A stretch of DNA of 64,000 nucleotides from Cycas panzhihuaensis. Lineage: Eukaryota > Cycadophyta. Numbering within the stretch: position 1 is the first letter of the stretch; every line of letters starts with the position of its first letter. The notes under the pieces were generated by a model. The model searched no databases, had not been told where the DNA came from, and worked only from the letters and a program-made list of their open reading frames with translations. Made by a program: the position numbers and the translations under genes. Positions 21,534-33,955 of the stretch are shown here, piece after piece. The stretch is taken from contig CM041465.1 in assembly GCA_023213395.1 (NCBI GenBank), positions 110,987,741 to 111,051,740 on the forward strand, given 5' to 3'.

Positions 21534-23374
21534 GTGAGTAATAATGGAAGGCTAGGATATAAGATAGTGTACTAAAATCCACTATCCTATATGAATAAGC
21601 AGAGGAGTTCTAAGTTTGAAATTACTCTAATAATATTTTTTGTATCCTTCCTAGGGACTCCTTTTCTTATTTTATTTTGACCTTTTTTGTTTACTATAAT
21701 AAAGAAAAAGGTTAAATAATGGAAGGTTTGATTTTTTTTCTTTATTAATGTAAAAACAAGGATAATTAAACAACAATATCTAACTACCCTTTTGCACTAA
21801 TATAAGAAAGTAAATCATTTATATCATTTCTTTTACTTTCCTTTTTTTAGATCAGAGAACACCAAAATAAGAAAATATATTATTTCCTAAAGATGCAAAA
21901 TATACTTCTTTTCAAAGATAAAAGTAACAAGCATGAGATGCAAATATAATGATATGTAACTTTATATGCAACTTGATGGGAGGTAAAATAACAGGCAATA
22001 TTTATGTAAAACTTTTTATTTTATGAACATGTTATTTTAAACTTTAAGAATAATTTCAATGAAAATGAGAGATTTCAAATATGATTTTAGTTACAAAAGA
22101 TAACTTGTAGACCATAAACTCACTTGTAACTAAGAATTTATTGATATAATCACAAAGAAATCATAAAGAGATTCTAGATTGTATCACTCATGGAGCTTCT
22201 ATTTACCATGAAATCCTTAAACCTCACACAAAGTTTATTTACTACAAAGTTTTATCATTCATGTATACATATTCCTTTTCTGAGAAAAGAAAGAAAATAA
22301 AAAGATAAAATCAAGGAATACAATACCAAAAGCATTTTAGAAAATCTTTTTAATGATGAATTCTTATCTCTGAATAGCTATCTCCCTTTAATATGACTAA
22401 AACTTTTCAGTTTTTTCTTTAAAACAAGCATAGAAGAGGAGGAAAATTAAGAGGAACATGCTTAATAACATCAAAAAAAAAAAAAAGAAGTGAGACTAAG
22501 ATCTCTTGAGAAATTTAGATAGTTAAGAAGAATGTAGAAAGTAGCTATATTTTATGGAGAAGAGGTTGGTCTCTCTTCACAATAGATAACTCCCTTACTT
22601 TCCCATAAAGGCCTAACCTTATAGCCAAATTTTCTCAAGGAAAAAATTGAGATAAAGAAATTTTATAAATCATAAGAAAGAGAGAAGCATATCTTATCAC
22701 AAAAGATCATCAAATAAAAAATAAACTAAATGGAAATAATAGTAGAAAATACCTTACAAAAGATATGAAGTATAAAGAAAAGAGTTATAGCAAACCAAGT
22801 ACCTCAAAAAGTAGTAACAATATGGATTCATAATAGTATATAAGCAACAATCAAAGCTCTATATCTTTTCTCTTGACTTCTATTTCTTTTTCTCAAAGAT
22901 AGGTATCAAAATTGCAAAGAAACCTCTAAATTTCTCAAGAATTCACTCTAAAAATCCTATCATCAAACTTGTAACATTTAAATGAAAGTGTTCTCTTGGG
23001 TTTCTAAGGGTTATAGGCATGAATGGAGTAGATTTACACTGACTCTGGGTGACAGTATGCAAAATTGATGCACTAATTAGAAAATTGATATGCTTTATAG
23101 TAAAAAATATGATCACTCATATTTTATTAATAGCAAAAAATGTAACTTTATTAATAAAATATGATTGGTATCATTTTGGAAAAACTAAAAATGCAATAAA
23201 TTAGGAAATAAAATTGCTCATTAAAAAAGCCAAAAATAAAATTTGATTAAAAAATTTAAGTATAAATGACTTAATCAATGCAAAAGAGTAGCCCTAAAGG
23301 TATTGAAACTTGAGCACAAGCCCAAAAATTATGAAAAAAGGATGATTTAAGGATAAAATCAAAAGAAATGAATG

Positions 23375-23425
<51 letters not shown>
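23375..23425. repeat. Poly-A followed by (AT)n microsatellite
   Basis: About 14 A bases run into about 18 AT units. Confidence 0.95.
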
Positions 23426-23428
<3 letters not shown>

Positions 23429-24037
23429 AGTGGAAAAAGATCATAAAGGTGAGAATTTATTGCTATAGTTTTCACTCATTGAAAGTAAAAGCACAATAAT
23501 ATAATCATCATCATCTAACATAAATCATCCACAAAGGTAATACCACATTTCACCAAAACATAACCTAAACAACATAGAACAAGTCTCAAATAATCAAGTC
23601 AAATGTAATCAAAGTAGGAAACTTGTTAATGAATATAAAGATCAATTGAGTGCTATGTTTTAGTGAAACATTTTCCCCCTTGGCAGCTGATGCTCCTACT
23701 TCAAAAGAGAAGTATAATGGTGAAAGATGACAATGATCATAATAAAGACTTTTCTAGAAAAGGTTAAGGATTTAGATGAAGTATGTAAATGATGAAGAAC
23801 TAGTCTACAAAAGGAACTATAATGAAACTAAGGAAACCATGATATTGCTAGATTAATAAACTAAAAGGGTACTACCAAAATACCTACCAAATAGATAGGG
23901 CTTACACTCACCTCATTTAAAGCAATACTAAATGGCCATAAATTTCATGGGGCTTCAAAAACCTAGGTTATAGTTTATCTCTTGTTAACTAAGTTTCAAA
24001 GGAAAGTCCATTTTTTAAAGCATAAAGGATAGATTAT

Positions 24038-24220
24038 TATAGTTTTTAGACTCACTAATAGGTGACTCATCAAATCCTTAGACTACCATAGCTTTAGCTT
24101 ATTAGTAGGTAACTTTTCAGAGCCTTCCATCATAGTTTAAGCTCATTAATTGGTAAATAGGATTTAGAGCTTTACACTATCATAGTTTAAGCTCTTTAAT
24201 AGGTAAGAGGGTTTGAAGCA
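24038..24220. repeat. Decayed tandem repeat, about 48-base unit, four copies
   Basis: Copies start near 24038, 24087, 24131 and 24181 and share CATAGTTTAAGCTC and TTAATAGGTAA. Confidence 0.6.
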
Positions 24221-24472
24221 TTTGAAGGCCAAAATAAGGATTAAAATGAGTATTAAAATAAGTAAGAAATACCATATTTAGGCCTTTAAAATTCTCATCA
24301 AAAGGAAAATGAATAAAGGTCAATAATAACCCTAATCAATGGAAATTTTATAATTTCTTAGTTTCAAGAGAATTCATCTAAGAATGATTGTTAAAAGAGG
24401 ATAATATTAACTTGGATAAATAAAATCGATGAAAGAAAAAAAAATCCAAAAAATAAATAAAAGGTCAGTCCC

Positions 24473-24484
24473 TTTTTATAGAGA
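24473..24484 (+). promoter_or_regulatory. Possible TATA box of PMD-3
   Basis: TTTTTATAGAG lies about 105 bases before the proposed ATG at 24587, similar to the TATA-to-ATG spacing in the Tat antisense genes. Confidence 0.3.
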
Positions 24485-24586
24485 AAATCGATATATTTAA
24501 TTTCATTTTTACATGAGGAAGTTGGATAAACAACAATTTGGAGGGCCTTTACTATTTGATTTTGGAGAGGATTTGGAGCCACTTTG

Positions 24587-25742
24587 ATGAGAGACCAGTT
24601 CCAGAAGGTGGGGATAGAGAGGATGTAATGAGGAGCCATAAATCCAGTAAGTCTCTCTTATATATATATTTTTCTAATTAAGTTTTTTTTTTATAAAAAC
24701 ATAATAATATAGAGTCAAAAATGTAGTAATAAGGCTAAAAACGTGATAAAGTTCTCAAAAATATGGTTTTACAATTTAGCACAAAAATTAAATGATCATA
24801 TTTTTTATAAATAAATTATATTTTTTACTATTTATCACACTCTTTTATAGTATTATCATGCTTTTAACTTTGAAAGAAAAAATAAAAAATAAAAGTTCTT
24901 TGAAAATCCAAAATTAGAGACTAATATGATTATTTTTGCTATGATGCAACCTCTAGAGAGGGTAGATATGAGGATAAATGAAGGATTAATAATGGGGGGG
25001 GGGGAGGGGGCGCATTGATTAGTCAACTAATTGAGGAGGATTATGCCCAACTAAGGGTATATAAGTTGTTTTGGATGAGTGGATTGACCTAGTTAGTGAT
25101 GGAGTATAAGATCCTTCATTATTTCCTTCCTTGTTAGATCTTGGTGAGAAACATATTCAAAGTACCAGCCATCTGAGACATCTAGATTACCCCTGGGGAT
25201 ATTACAAGGATCTTAGGGGTTAGTTAGCATGGGAAGAGGATTATACTGAATAAATTAATTAATCATGAGTCACATGAAGGCTATAGCTAATATATAACTA
25301 GCGTTCTTAATCAGTTTTCTCCTCATAGGATATCCATTGAGGTGATGAGGAAGGTAGAAGGGATTCCCATTATACAAACTATCATTACCCTCATTATTAT
25401 TTTTAGGATTATTAGGACCCAAAACTTTATGTGGGGCTTAGAATAGTGGGTGGGAGTGATTACGAGATGCAAGCAAGTTATTGGGATGAACTAGGAATAG
25501 TATGTAGTAGATAGTATATGCCTTTAATTATCTAGTATCAGAAGGTAGGGTAAGGGAGGTTTTTCTTATAGTTTAGTTTTGATGTGTTGGCTATATGATC
25601 ACATCTTATTGATGAGGCCAGGTGGAGCATTGATAGAGCTAACTATTATAGATCTAGGAATGAACAAGTGGTATATGAGGGTTTGAATTCATAATAGGAT
25701 AGCTATAGTAGTGAGGAGCACTCATAGTCCTTTACTAAGCCA
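24587..25742 (+). pseudogene. PMD-3: plant-mobile-domain gene, 5' part, split by Tat-B
   Basis: Exon 1 (24587-24646) reads MRDQFQKVGIERM..GAINP and ends AATCCA|GTAAGT, the same donor context as exon 1 of the Tat antisense genes. The acceptor is not certain (near 24950). From 25171 to 25742 one frame, with only scattered stops, carries PMD-like text: IFKVPA, ITPGDITRILGVS (about 25186) and LMCWLYDHILLMRPG (25579), matching the TL-DI--ILG-P and later LQ-W-Y---RP features of the family. A G-run at 24994 may shift the frame. No gag, pol or aRNH is seen beside it, so it may be a host gene or an orphan of another element. Confidence 0.55.
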
Positions 25743-28700
25743 TATTTCATGGTTATCGAGAATGGACATGGATGGTGCCTCTTAGGTAGGCATAGGTATA
25801 TATCTCTAACCTTACTCCTTGCGTGTTTCAGAATATGATAAGATGTTTGGTAGATGCATTTTGTGTGACATGGTTATATACATAGTTGAGATGCTTGGTT
25901 TGCCTACCCTTTCTTGTGCCTATGACTATGGTTCATCCTATGACAACTTAGGACCAACATCCTATGATATTATGTAGCCCCCTCCAAGACACCTCTCTAG
26001 CACTCTCAAGTACTCTTAGGCCCCCCTTAGCCCACTTTTGTTTACTTTGACATTATGCATGATTCCTAATACCTTGTTTTAGGCTTAATCACCCTTTTGT
26101 ATGTTATTTATCCCTTGTTGGGCCTTTTATTACTATTCTCTTCTCATTTAGTGAGGTCCCACCAATACTTAGAGGTCTCCCAGATGCCTTACTAATCTAG
26201 CACACTGCCATGTTGCGCCCTAGGACCCTTCTTTTGGGAGTCCCATAGGCCTCTATTTTATTTTTCCCTATATTTTATTTGCACCATGGCAATATTTGTG
26301 GTACTACAATAAACTTCGAGGTATTACAAACTTTGCCATAGGCTGAATGTCCACTAACTCCTAAGGCCTAGTAATAGCTAGTTTTACATTTATTATGAAG
26401 CTGACACATGGCAAGACATTATTTCCTACCTAGAGCAAACCTTAATTGCTCGGTAGACCTAATTTTGGCATAAAAGCCCAATTTCGAATCTATTTAACCT
26501 CTCTAAGATCTTTTATGAAATAAAAAGAAATGCCTCCCACCTATATTTTTTGCTCTATTCTTCTATATTCCTCTTCTCTAGGGAAAAATCATAGATTGCA
26601 AGTTTGCACCAGCTCATCTTTAGTAGGTATTCCTTCCAAGGTGCTCACTCCAATAGCTACAACAAGTTTTGAACTATTTTCACTCTTATTTTTGCCTCTA
26701 AGAGGATCCTTCCTCTGCCTATTAAGAGAGATTTTCATCCTTTCATGGATACATGAGGTAACCTGCACTTCATTCTAGTTTTTAGTGGTTGTTTTAGGTT
26801 CATTTCTTGTTGTTCTTCCTTTTAGAAATTATATTCAGTGGGTATTTCTATTTATTTATAAATCTTGCATGTATATCCATCTCTTTTGGCGATTTAAAGG
26901 AAGGTAAACCCTTCCTTCCTCCTTGTTTATACCTTAATACCTCTTGGGTTCTTCTTTGGGTACAAGCAGGTGGATTGTGAGAACCCTTTAGGAGGGAGAA
27001 GAGGAGTCCATGGCTAGGGTTCTAACCCTCATAGCCATATCCTCCAAGGTAGCCCCCTACCTCTCTTTACTTTCCTATGTCATATCTACCCTAAACACTA
27101 AGAAACCCCTTGCATCTATTGGTTGTAGCATTTGTAGCCCCTTGCAACGCCTGTATACACCCCCTATACACATCATTTAGTAGCATATTTCCCTATAAAT
27201 CTTATCATTTCATGAGATTTCCACTTCCTTGTCATATCTTGTGAAAGTTGGAATATTTACATTTTTAATATCTTTTACATCCCTTTTAGGTTCTTGTAAG
27301 TTGCACTGTCCTTATTTACTTAGAGTTATAAACCTTCTCCTAACTTGTTTCCTTGGAATAACTGATCATATGGAGGTGACTTGTTTGAAGGAGCTATCCA
27401 TTCCAAGGCTCTCTTTTCTCACACCCTTAAAACCCCCTCTTCCCTAAGTGATGTTTGGGAAACATTTTAGTACATAGTAGGAAATATTAGAAGATATATT
27501 GTTTCTTTTCTTTAAGACACTAAGCAAGTTCCATATTTCTTTTAATAAGCCCACATATACACACATACATCCATATGTATATGTATATATATGCTATCAC
27601 TTGTTGAAAGGGTTTGGTTTACAAAGCATCTCTCCCTACTTTGAGTAAGTGAGGATTGTGTTAGAAGGTATGTGCATTTCATTTTTATTTGTTTTCTTTA
27701 AAACTTTCCTTTCAAGATCTTCATTCTTTTTTGTTATACATTCTGAGGAAGGTAAGGAAGACCCACCAATGGTTCCATCCACATGCCAACCATGGCTTGG
27801 AGTGTAGGGTGACTGGCGAAGGGAAGGCAGTGAAGGGAAGAAGAGGCACTTCATCAACTAGCTTGTTTATAGGTGCACCTTCTCTAACCTACCTCCCTTT
27901 CCTTGTCCTTTTCCTCCCTCCTTTTCTGAAAAGGAAATACATTGCATTCACATATTACTCACAATCATTCATTTCTCATTCATTCAAAAGGAAAGTCATT
28001 CATGTTTGCCTTCTTGACCATTGTATTGGTGTGTATTGACCTCATCCCACTTTTCCCTCTTGCATGAGTACGAAAGAGGATAGTTTGGCTTAGGGCATCT
28101 TTGATATTTCTCCTAAAAGGAAAGTGATATAAAAGGGTTATCTTCCTTTGTCGCACCCTTCTCCTATAGTTGCTTTGCATACATAAGGGTAGAAACAAGA
28201 AAGGGAACTTGGACTTTTTAGTAATATTTCTTTCATGCATTATTAAAATAAGTTGCATAAATCATCATACTCTTCTTCTTTTTTTACATTATCCTTTTCA
28301 TTTTCACCTAGTTATTTTGTTGGTAAAGATAAAAGAGAGAGAGGGAAAAGAGAAAGAGAAAGAGAGTTTCTTTTGTATTGCATTTATTTAGTAGTAATAC
28401 TTTCTATCTTTGTACCATACTTAAACAATAACTAAGACATAATCCACACTTTTAATATACTTAGCCTCTTATTTTATTTTATCTAAACCCTAGAGGCTTC
28501 CCTTTAGGTAATCCTTAGTAAGATGCCCTATTAGTCTTATCCCTTTGGGATTTGGTTTCTACACAATAAACCCCTCTCACATCCTTCTACCTACCATTAA
28601 TCTCTTATTTCGTAGGCCCCTCTCCTATTAGGGCTTGCCTCCTCTTTTCCCTTCTTCTAGGAAGAGATCTTTTTCTCTCCCTCTCCTTCCTCCACCCATT

Positions 28701-28952
28701 AGGATAGGAGAGTCCTTCCTTAGGCTACTAGTAAACTGAGGACACCTTTTCCCAACTTGAATCCAAGAAGGTACCTGCTGAAAGGGAGAGTCTTGTATCC
28801 TATTTATGGGTCTCTGAACCTACGTTTTGATGTATGAATACCCTTTATGGGTGACCTATCCCCTTGCCTTCAAGGACCTTTAAGCCCCTAGTATAGTGAT
28901 AGTGTAAGCTTAATATCCTTATGCTTAGTGACCTCTCAAAGGTGCTCTTCCA
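25743..28952 (+). repeat. Tat-B 5' LTR
   Basis: It is 3210 bases. It starts TATTTCATGG (first bases mutated from TGTTTCC) and ends CTTCCA. It is collinear with 52182-55441. Short frames inside (26530, 27689, 28170) are not recognised. Confidence 0.88.
26469..26476 (+). promoter_or_regulatory. LTR promoter TATA-like box
   Basis: CATAAAAG is conserved in the 3' LTR (52918-52925). It aligns with TACTTAAG at 316 in Tat-A. It is the likely U3/R promoter. Confidence 0.5.
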
Positions 28953-28953
28953 T

Positions 28954-28971
28954 TAGTGACCATACTGGGGA
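28954..28971 (+). other. Tat-B primer-binding site, mutated
   Basis: TAGTGACCATACTGGGGA. It differs from Tat-A at TGGCG to TAGTG, that is by G-to-A and C-to-T changes. Confidence 0.72.
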
Positions 28972-29129
28972 CCTGTTAGTAAAGGAATCATTCTAGTTTC
29001 CTTTGGGTTAGTGTTGTCTTTCTCTTTTGGCATCCCTTCCTAATTCATTGGGCAACCCCCAACATCCTTTACTCCACTTGTCTCTCTTTCTTCTCAAGTC
29101 TTAGGAGGAACTTGAATATGACGATTCTC

Positions 29130-31670
29130 TCATCATTTATAAGGCCCTCCTCCTTCTTTGGAAGAGTCACCTTATTTTCCTCTTCCCTTATCTAGTTCTA
29201 AATCAACTATGGAGGGATTCTCTTCAGAATGGGCTTATCATGCCAATATCTTTAAAGCTTAACAATAACCTTCAACCTCTTTCTAGGGTCCCACCTAAGA
29301 GGGTGATGATCCCATCTTCTATTCAGGTGATCAAGAGCACCCAAGTATCCACCATCTCCCTACATATGATGTGGGGGATTCTTCTCCCATGGTATATCAT
29401 CACCTTGGTGAGAGTTCCTATGAGGATCATCTTATGGGGTCTACTTTATTTGAGAAGACTTCTACTTCATATGAACAAGTAGGAACCCCTCTTGTAGATG
29501 TAGTGGAAGCCTTACACCAATGCTTCCAAGTTACAAGTCTTTAATCACCCCCAAAGTGGTTGGAGAGCATCTTATGTAGTGTAGTGTGCCCCTCTTCCTC
29601 ATCTACACCTCCTTACTCTTCCCATTCTACTTTGATATCAACAACAAGGCCATCCCTCATTATTTCTTCTTCCTCGAATGTCCCCCATACTTTAGGGACC
29701 ACCTGAGGCATACTCACCTCCAATTACGTTGAGTATACCTCCTCTTAGCCAAGTGACCACACCTCAACCAACTGTGATCCACCTGTCTCTTACTCAACCT
29801 AGGGGACTCACATGTCCCCCTTCGTCTAGCCACACAGAGAGAATCCCTATGTGCTCTCAACACCAACCTAGGGATACCTCTCTTTACATACTCCCAGGAT
29901 ACACTTCCCAACCATGGGGGCATGGAAAGGAAAATCCCCTTCCTGTCTATGGTGTAGACTCCCTACACCCATATGGCATTGCACCACCTATAGGTGGTCT
30001 ATATGGACAGAATCTGGTGCCACACCCATCTATCTCATCTTCATGCATTACCTCCTATGTGGTGCCTTTGCAATGATGATAAATCCCTCCTCAAGGCTCC
30101 TTTTCCTGATTCCCCTTTCAACAAGGAGCATATCCTCAAGGGGGAATGGGTCCCTCTTACCTATTCGCCTCTCTCCTAGTTCTTTCACATCTGGTATTAG
30201 TCCCTTCCCACTAAGTGGGATGGAGTTCGTATCCCCCTTTCAGTTAGATCTCTCAAGGAGGATTTGGGTACACATACTCACCTCCTCCTTCATCTTCTAT
30301 TGACCTATCAGCACAACTAAGGGACCACCCCTTTGTTGACTATAGGTCAACTCCTTTATCCATTAAGGCACTAAGAACCAACTTACTGCCTCATCCCCTT
30401 AAGGTTCCTAAATTTGATGGGACCTCTTTGCAATACCCAACCGAGCATGTTAGGGGTTTCTCCATGGCATGTATCAATTACTAGGCCTATGATTACATCT
30501 TAATAAAACTCTTTCCACATTCCATATAGGGCAATGCTCTTAAGTAGTTCTATCACCTCCCTACCCATTTGATTGATTCATTCTAATAACTCATAGATGA
30601 GTTCATAAACTATTTTAGTGTTACTCATCCCTCCGAGAGTGGAATGAAAGATCTACTATCCCTTAAACAAGGTCATGAGGAAATGAATTATGACTTTGTT
30701 AAGTACTTTCACAATCTCCTTTACTCCACAAAGGCCACATTACCTAAGGGTTGAAGAGGGATCTCTTTGTGAATGCCCTTCGTCTCGAGGTACATGTTGA
30801 GGTCTTCAAAATAGGGGCAATAATATGTGACTCCACTATAGCCAAGTGTTTGGATCTTAAGGTTATTGAGATCTAAGCGAGTCTTAAGAAACCTCTCAAA
30901 TTGTCACAATGACATGAGGTACCCCCTTTGTCTCATAACATCAAATCTTAATAACCCCAAAGGTATTCAACCCACTCAATGGAGAAGACTTTGGATCCCT
31001 TAACCTCTACCATATGTTTATTCAAATGTATGATGAAGGAGCTTAAGCTCCAAGCTACTCCCCCATTACTAAACTCTCATAGACCTATTCACTGGGCTTC
31101 CCAAGCAACACCTCCCAAGGATGGAAACATCTATTCTTCTCAAATAAGGAAGACCAAGCCTTTCTTGGAAAGGAAGTGGTGCTCCATCCATGGTGACTAC
31201 TTTCATGAGGATTCACAATGTAGGGTGTAGCACCTTAAACCTACTCCACATCATGATTCCTCTCCTGTGCAGGTATTCAGGCCCAACCTAGACCAACCTA
31301 TCCATAAAGATCCCTTCCCCAAACATGGGGAATAGGATCAATAGGCCTAGTATAGAGGGAATTAGAATAAGGGAATGTCTCTTAACCCTCATCCCATATA
31401 AGCTAAATGGGAAGGGGCAAGAAGCTCTTCCTCTTCTTCCAATTCTCACCATCGAATCCCATCACCTTCTCAATCCTTAAATAAGGGAAAGAGGGTCATC
31501 CAGATGCTCAAGACCATGCCCCTATACACTATAACTCGGTATAAAGTGGCTAAAGAGGCCATAGGTGCCTCTTCCTCTTTGCAGCTTGATCCTCGCTTGG
31601 ATAATTCTCCTTCTAAGATTTCTCCTCTTTCCAAGACCATCCTTGTTCACCTAGGTCATTATGATTTATG
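29130..31670 (+). pseudogene. Tat-B gag, broken
   Basis: It begins with SLEESPYFPLPLSSS, then MEGFSSEWAYHANI (29209). The gag core is at about 30360-30900 (VPKFDGTS, ESGMKDLLSLKQGHEEMN). The zinc-knuckle-like KWCSIHGDYFHEDSQC is near 31180 with Cys, His, His and Cys in place. It is followed by a Ser-rich basic tail. There are stops and frameshifts throughout, and no frame exceeds about 130 codons. Confidence 0.82.
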
Positions 31671-32290
31671 AAGGGCACTTCACCAACCAATTGGGAAAGG
31701 GAAACCCTTCTCTATCATAGATGAGCTTTATATTATGGCTATCGGGATGTCCATGATGGATGTCTTAAGTAGTTATGTAGATAATGTACTCTCCTTTTAA
31801 AGACTTTAGGGTTGGTGGATACATCCATCCATGCTTTGAGAACTACCCTAAGTCAGGATCCCATAATCTCTTTTGACCTTAAGGATCTCCCCTCGACCAG
31901 GAAAGGGAGCACCAATAGCACTTTCCTTTAACCATATCTATAGACACTCCTTAGTGTCTTCTTTAAAGTACTGTCATAGAAATTGGTTCTTTCGTTAATG
32001 TTATACCTTTATGCATAATGCATGAGTTAGGTATAGTGTCTCTTGAGCTAGTTCTGTGGAATTATTAAGGCTATGATGGTAGCAAGAAAATTCCCTTAGG
32101 TTGTGTCTCCATCCACCTTACCCTTGAGGACAAAACCATCCTCACTAAAATTATGGTTCTCAATGTAGATGTGGACTACAACCTTCTATTGGGGTGTCCA
32201 TGGCTTGACCAGATAGAGGGTCTGTGTTCATCCCATTGGGGATAGCTTAAATTCATCCACGAAGGATGAATGAAGGTTATTTCCTAGGAG
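31671..32290 (+). pseudogene. Tat-B protease region, broken
   Basis: The active-site text is VIEIGSFVNVIPL near 31974; the catalytic Asp of the DNGS motif is no longer there. DVDYNLLLGCPWLDQIEG follows near 32165. The region is collinear with Tat-A 5080-5660. Confidence 0.78.
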
Positions 32291-33279
32291 CCTCCTCCTA
32301 TTAAATAATCACACCAATCCCGTTAGGCAGTTTGTGATCTAGTGAAGGGCAACAAAGGCCCATCAACTTATGCTTCCACCTGTATGATTGACATTCCTAG
32401 TACTTCTTGCTCGAAGGAGGGACCTTCTCCTTCATCTTCTAACCTCATTTGTTTTGCCCCTATTAGTGTAGAGAGCTATGGGTATCTCACTGTTTTCATT
32501 GATGATGAGTCTAACATTGAGGATGAGGACCTCCCTCATCCCATATCTCTCTTAAACACCTGTAGGGAACTTTTGCTTCATTCCATATCTCAACTTGGAG
32601 TTCCTTCTATTCAAGAGCTTAGTATTCCTATCGAGTCACATATGACCATTTCCATCTCTCACATGACCTCCCATGCCACTTTATCATCCACTTCATCACC
32701 ATTCTTAAGTGATAAGAATAGGTAAATTCTTATCACACAATATAGGAGGATGCCCTCTGACTCTTCCGAAGAGTCCCTTTGACTATATTGAGTGGTGCGT
32801 TGACCACTATGGGCCACTGCTTCTTCTACTTCCCATTCATCATCTTCTCCAAGTATAAATATCCATGGGGTAGACTAATTTGAGAATGATGAGGCATTAT
32901 TAGAGCATTTAGTAGGCTCCACATCCAACCTCCCTCTTGGTCACCATAATCTTGGTTACTGAAAGATCCTAGCCCTTGGATCTCCCCTAGCCAACCCAAG
33001 TCAACCTGTTTCCTCTTTACCCCTTTCTATTGACCAAGCTCCCCTCTATTTTGAGGAGGGGAATGCCATGTGCATGGGGGTAATTAAGGACATCATCCTC
33101 ACCTTAGCAAGGTCATCAAGGTAGGAGCAGAGTGTTCCCCTAAAGAAATGGAGGAATACACCCTCCTTTTTTAGGAGTTTCGTGATGTTGTTGTGTGGGA
33201 TTACATTAACATGAAGGAAATAGATCCCTCCATTATCACCCATAATCTTATAACTTTCCTAGGTGCTTGCCCCATGTGA
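32291..33279 (+). pseudogene. Tat-B linker before RT
   Basis: A Ser-rich acidic segment open for 127 codons (32342-32725), with ESYGYLTVFIDDESN, matches the Tat-A linker. Beyond about 32940 it continues into sequence that is deleted in Tat-A. No named domain is recognised. Confidence 0.65.
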
Positions 33280-33955
33280 CAAAAGTACTGCCCCCTCTAT
33301 CCTAAGCTATCTGTTATTGTTAAGATGGAGGCTGAAAAACTCTTAGATGCAGGGTTGATCACTTCCATTGATTACCCTAAATGGGTCTCCAACATCATTC
33401 TCATCACTAAAAAGAATGGAATAATCTAGATATGCATTACTTTTTTAGACATCAATGATGCATATCCTAAAGATAACTTTCCTTTACCTTTTATCGATTA
33501 GATTATTGATCATACCATCAGATTTAAAGTTTTGTCCTTGATGGATGGCTTTTCCAGTTACAACCAAATCCAATATTCTCCTGAAGACCATCATAAAATG
33601 GCCTTCACTACTCCTTAGGGTACCTTTGCTTACAAAGCAATGCCCTTTGGACTAAAAATTGTAGGCACCACTTACCCAAAGGTGATGCAATTTATCTTTT
33701 ATAATCTCATATATAAAATCTTTAAGGTATTCATGTATGATATGATAGGTCTTTGTTGTAAAAGGACCCATCACCTTGAGGATTTGTGTGCCATCTTCAT
33801 GTGGTGAAGTAAACATCATATCAACTTAAATCCACTCAAATGTGTGTTTGTTATCACTATTAGTAGGCTCCTTGGTTTCCTTATTTCCAAACAAAGAATT
33901 CAGATTGGCCCTAATAAGGTCAAGGCCATCCTTGACATGCCTCCATCCAAAATAT
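33280..33955 (+). pseudogene. Tat-B reverse transcriptase, interrupted by solo LTR
   Basis: RT motifs in order are EKLLDAGLI, NIILITKKNG, LMDGFSSYNQI, KMAFTTP, KAMPFGLK and KVFMYDMIGL where the YVDDM box should be (the first Asp is Tyr), then GFLISKQRIQI and NKVKAILDMPP. The solo LTR enters right after this point. The connection text SRLSFLSHFLENFTI resumes at about 37157. In-frame stops are numerous. It is the only RT in the window usable for placing the Tat lineage. Confidence 0.87.

Larger units (their letters stand above)
21534..24472. other. AT-rich stretch without recognised genes
   Basis: Apart from poly-A at 22473, an A/AT run at 23375-23425 and a decayed tandem repeat at 24038-24220, I recognise nothing on either strand. 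I looked for an aRNH or LTR that would place PMD-3 in a Tat element and did not find one. Confidence 0.5.

Noticed and set aside
24038-24220. CRISPR-like regular repeats
   Set aside because: Degenerate tandem copies without unique spacers, in a eukaryotic retrotransposon-rich context.
21534-24472. aRNH or LTR that would make PMD-3 the antisense gene of a minus-strand Tat element
   Set aside because: Searched by eye for FTDGGS, NNEA and LTR-end motifs on the minus strand and found none.
24391-24639. Minus-strand 82-codon frame (MAPHYILSIPTFWNW...)
   Set aside because: It is the reverse of the proposed PMD-3 exon 1 and promoter, and matches no family I know.
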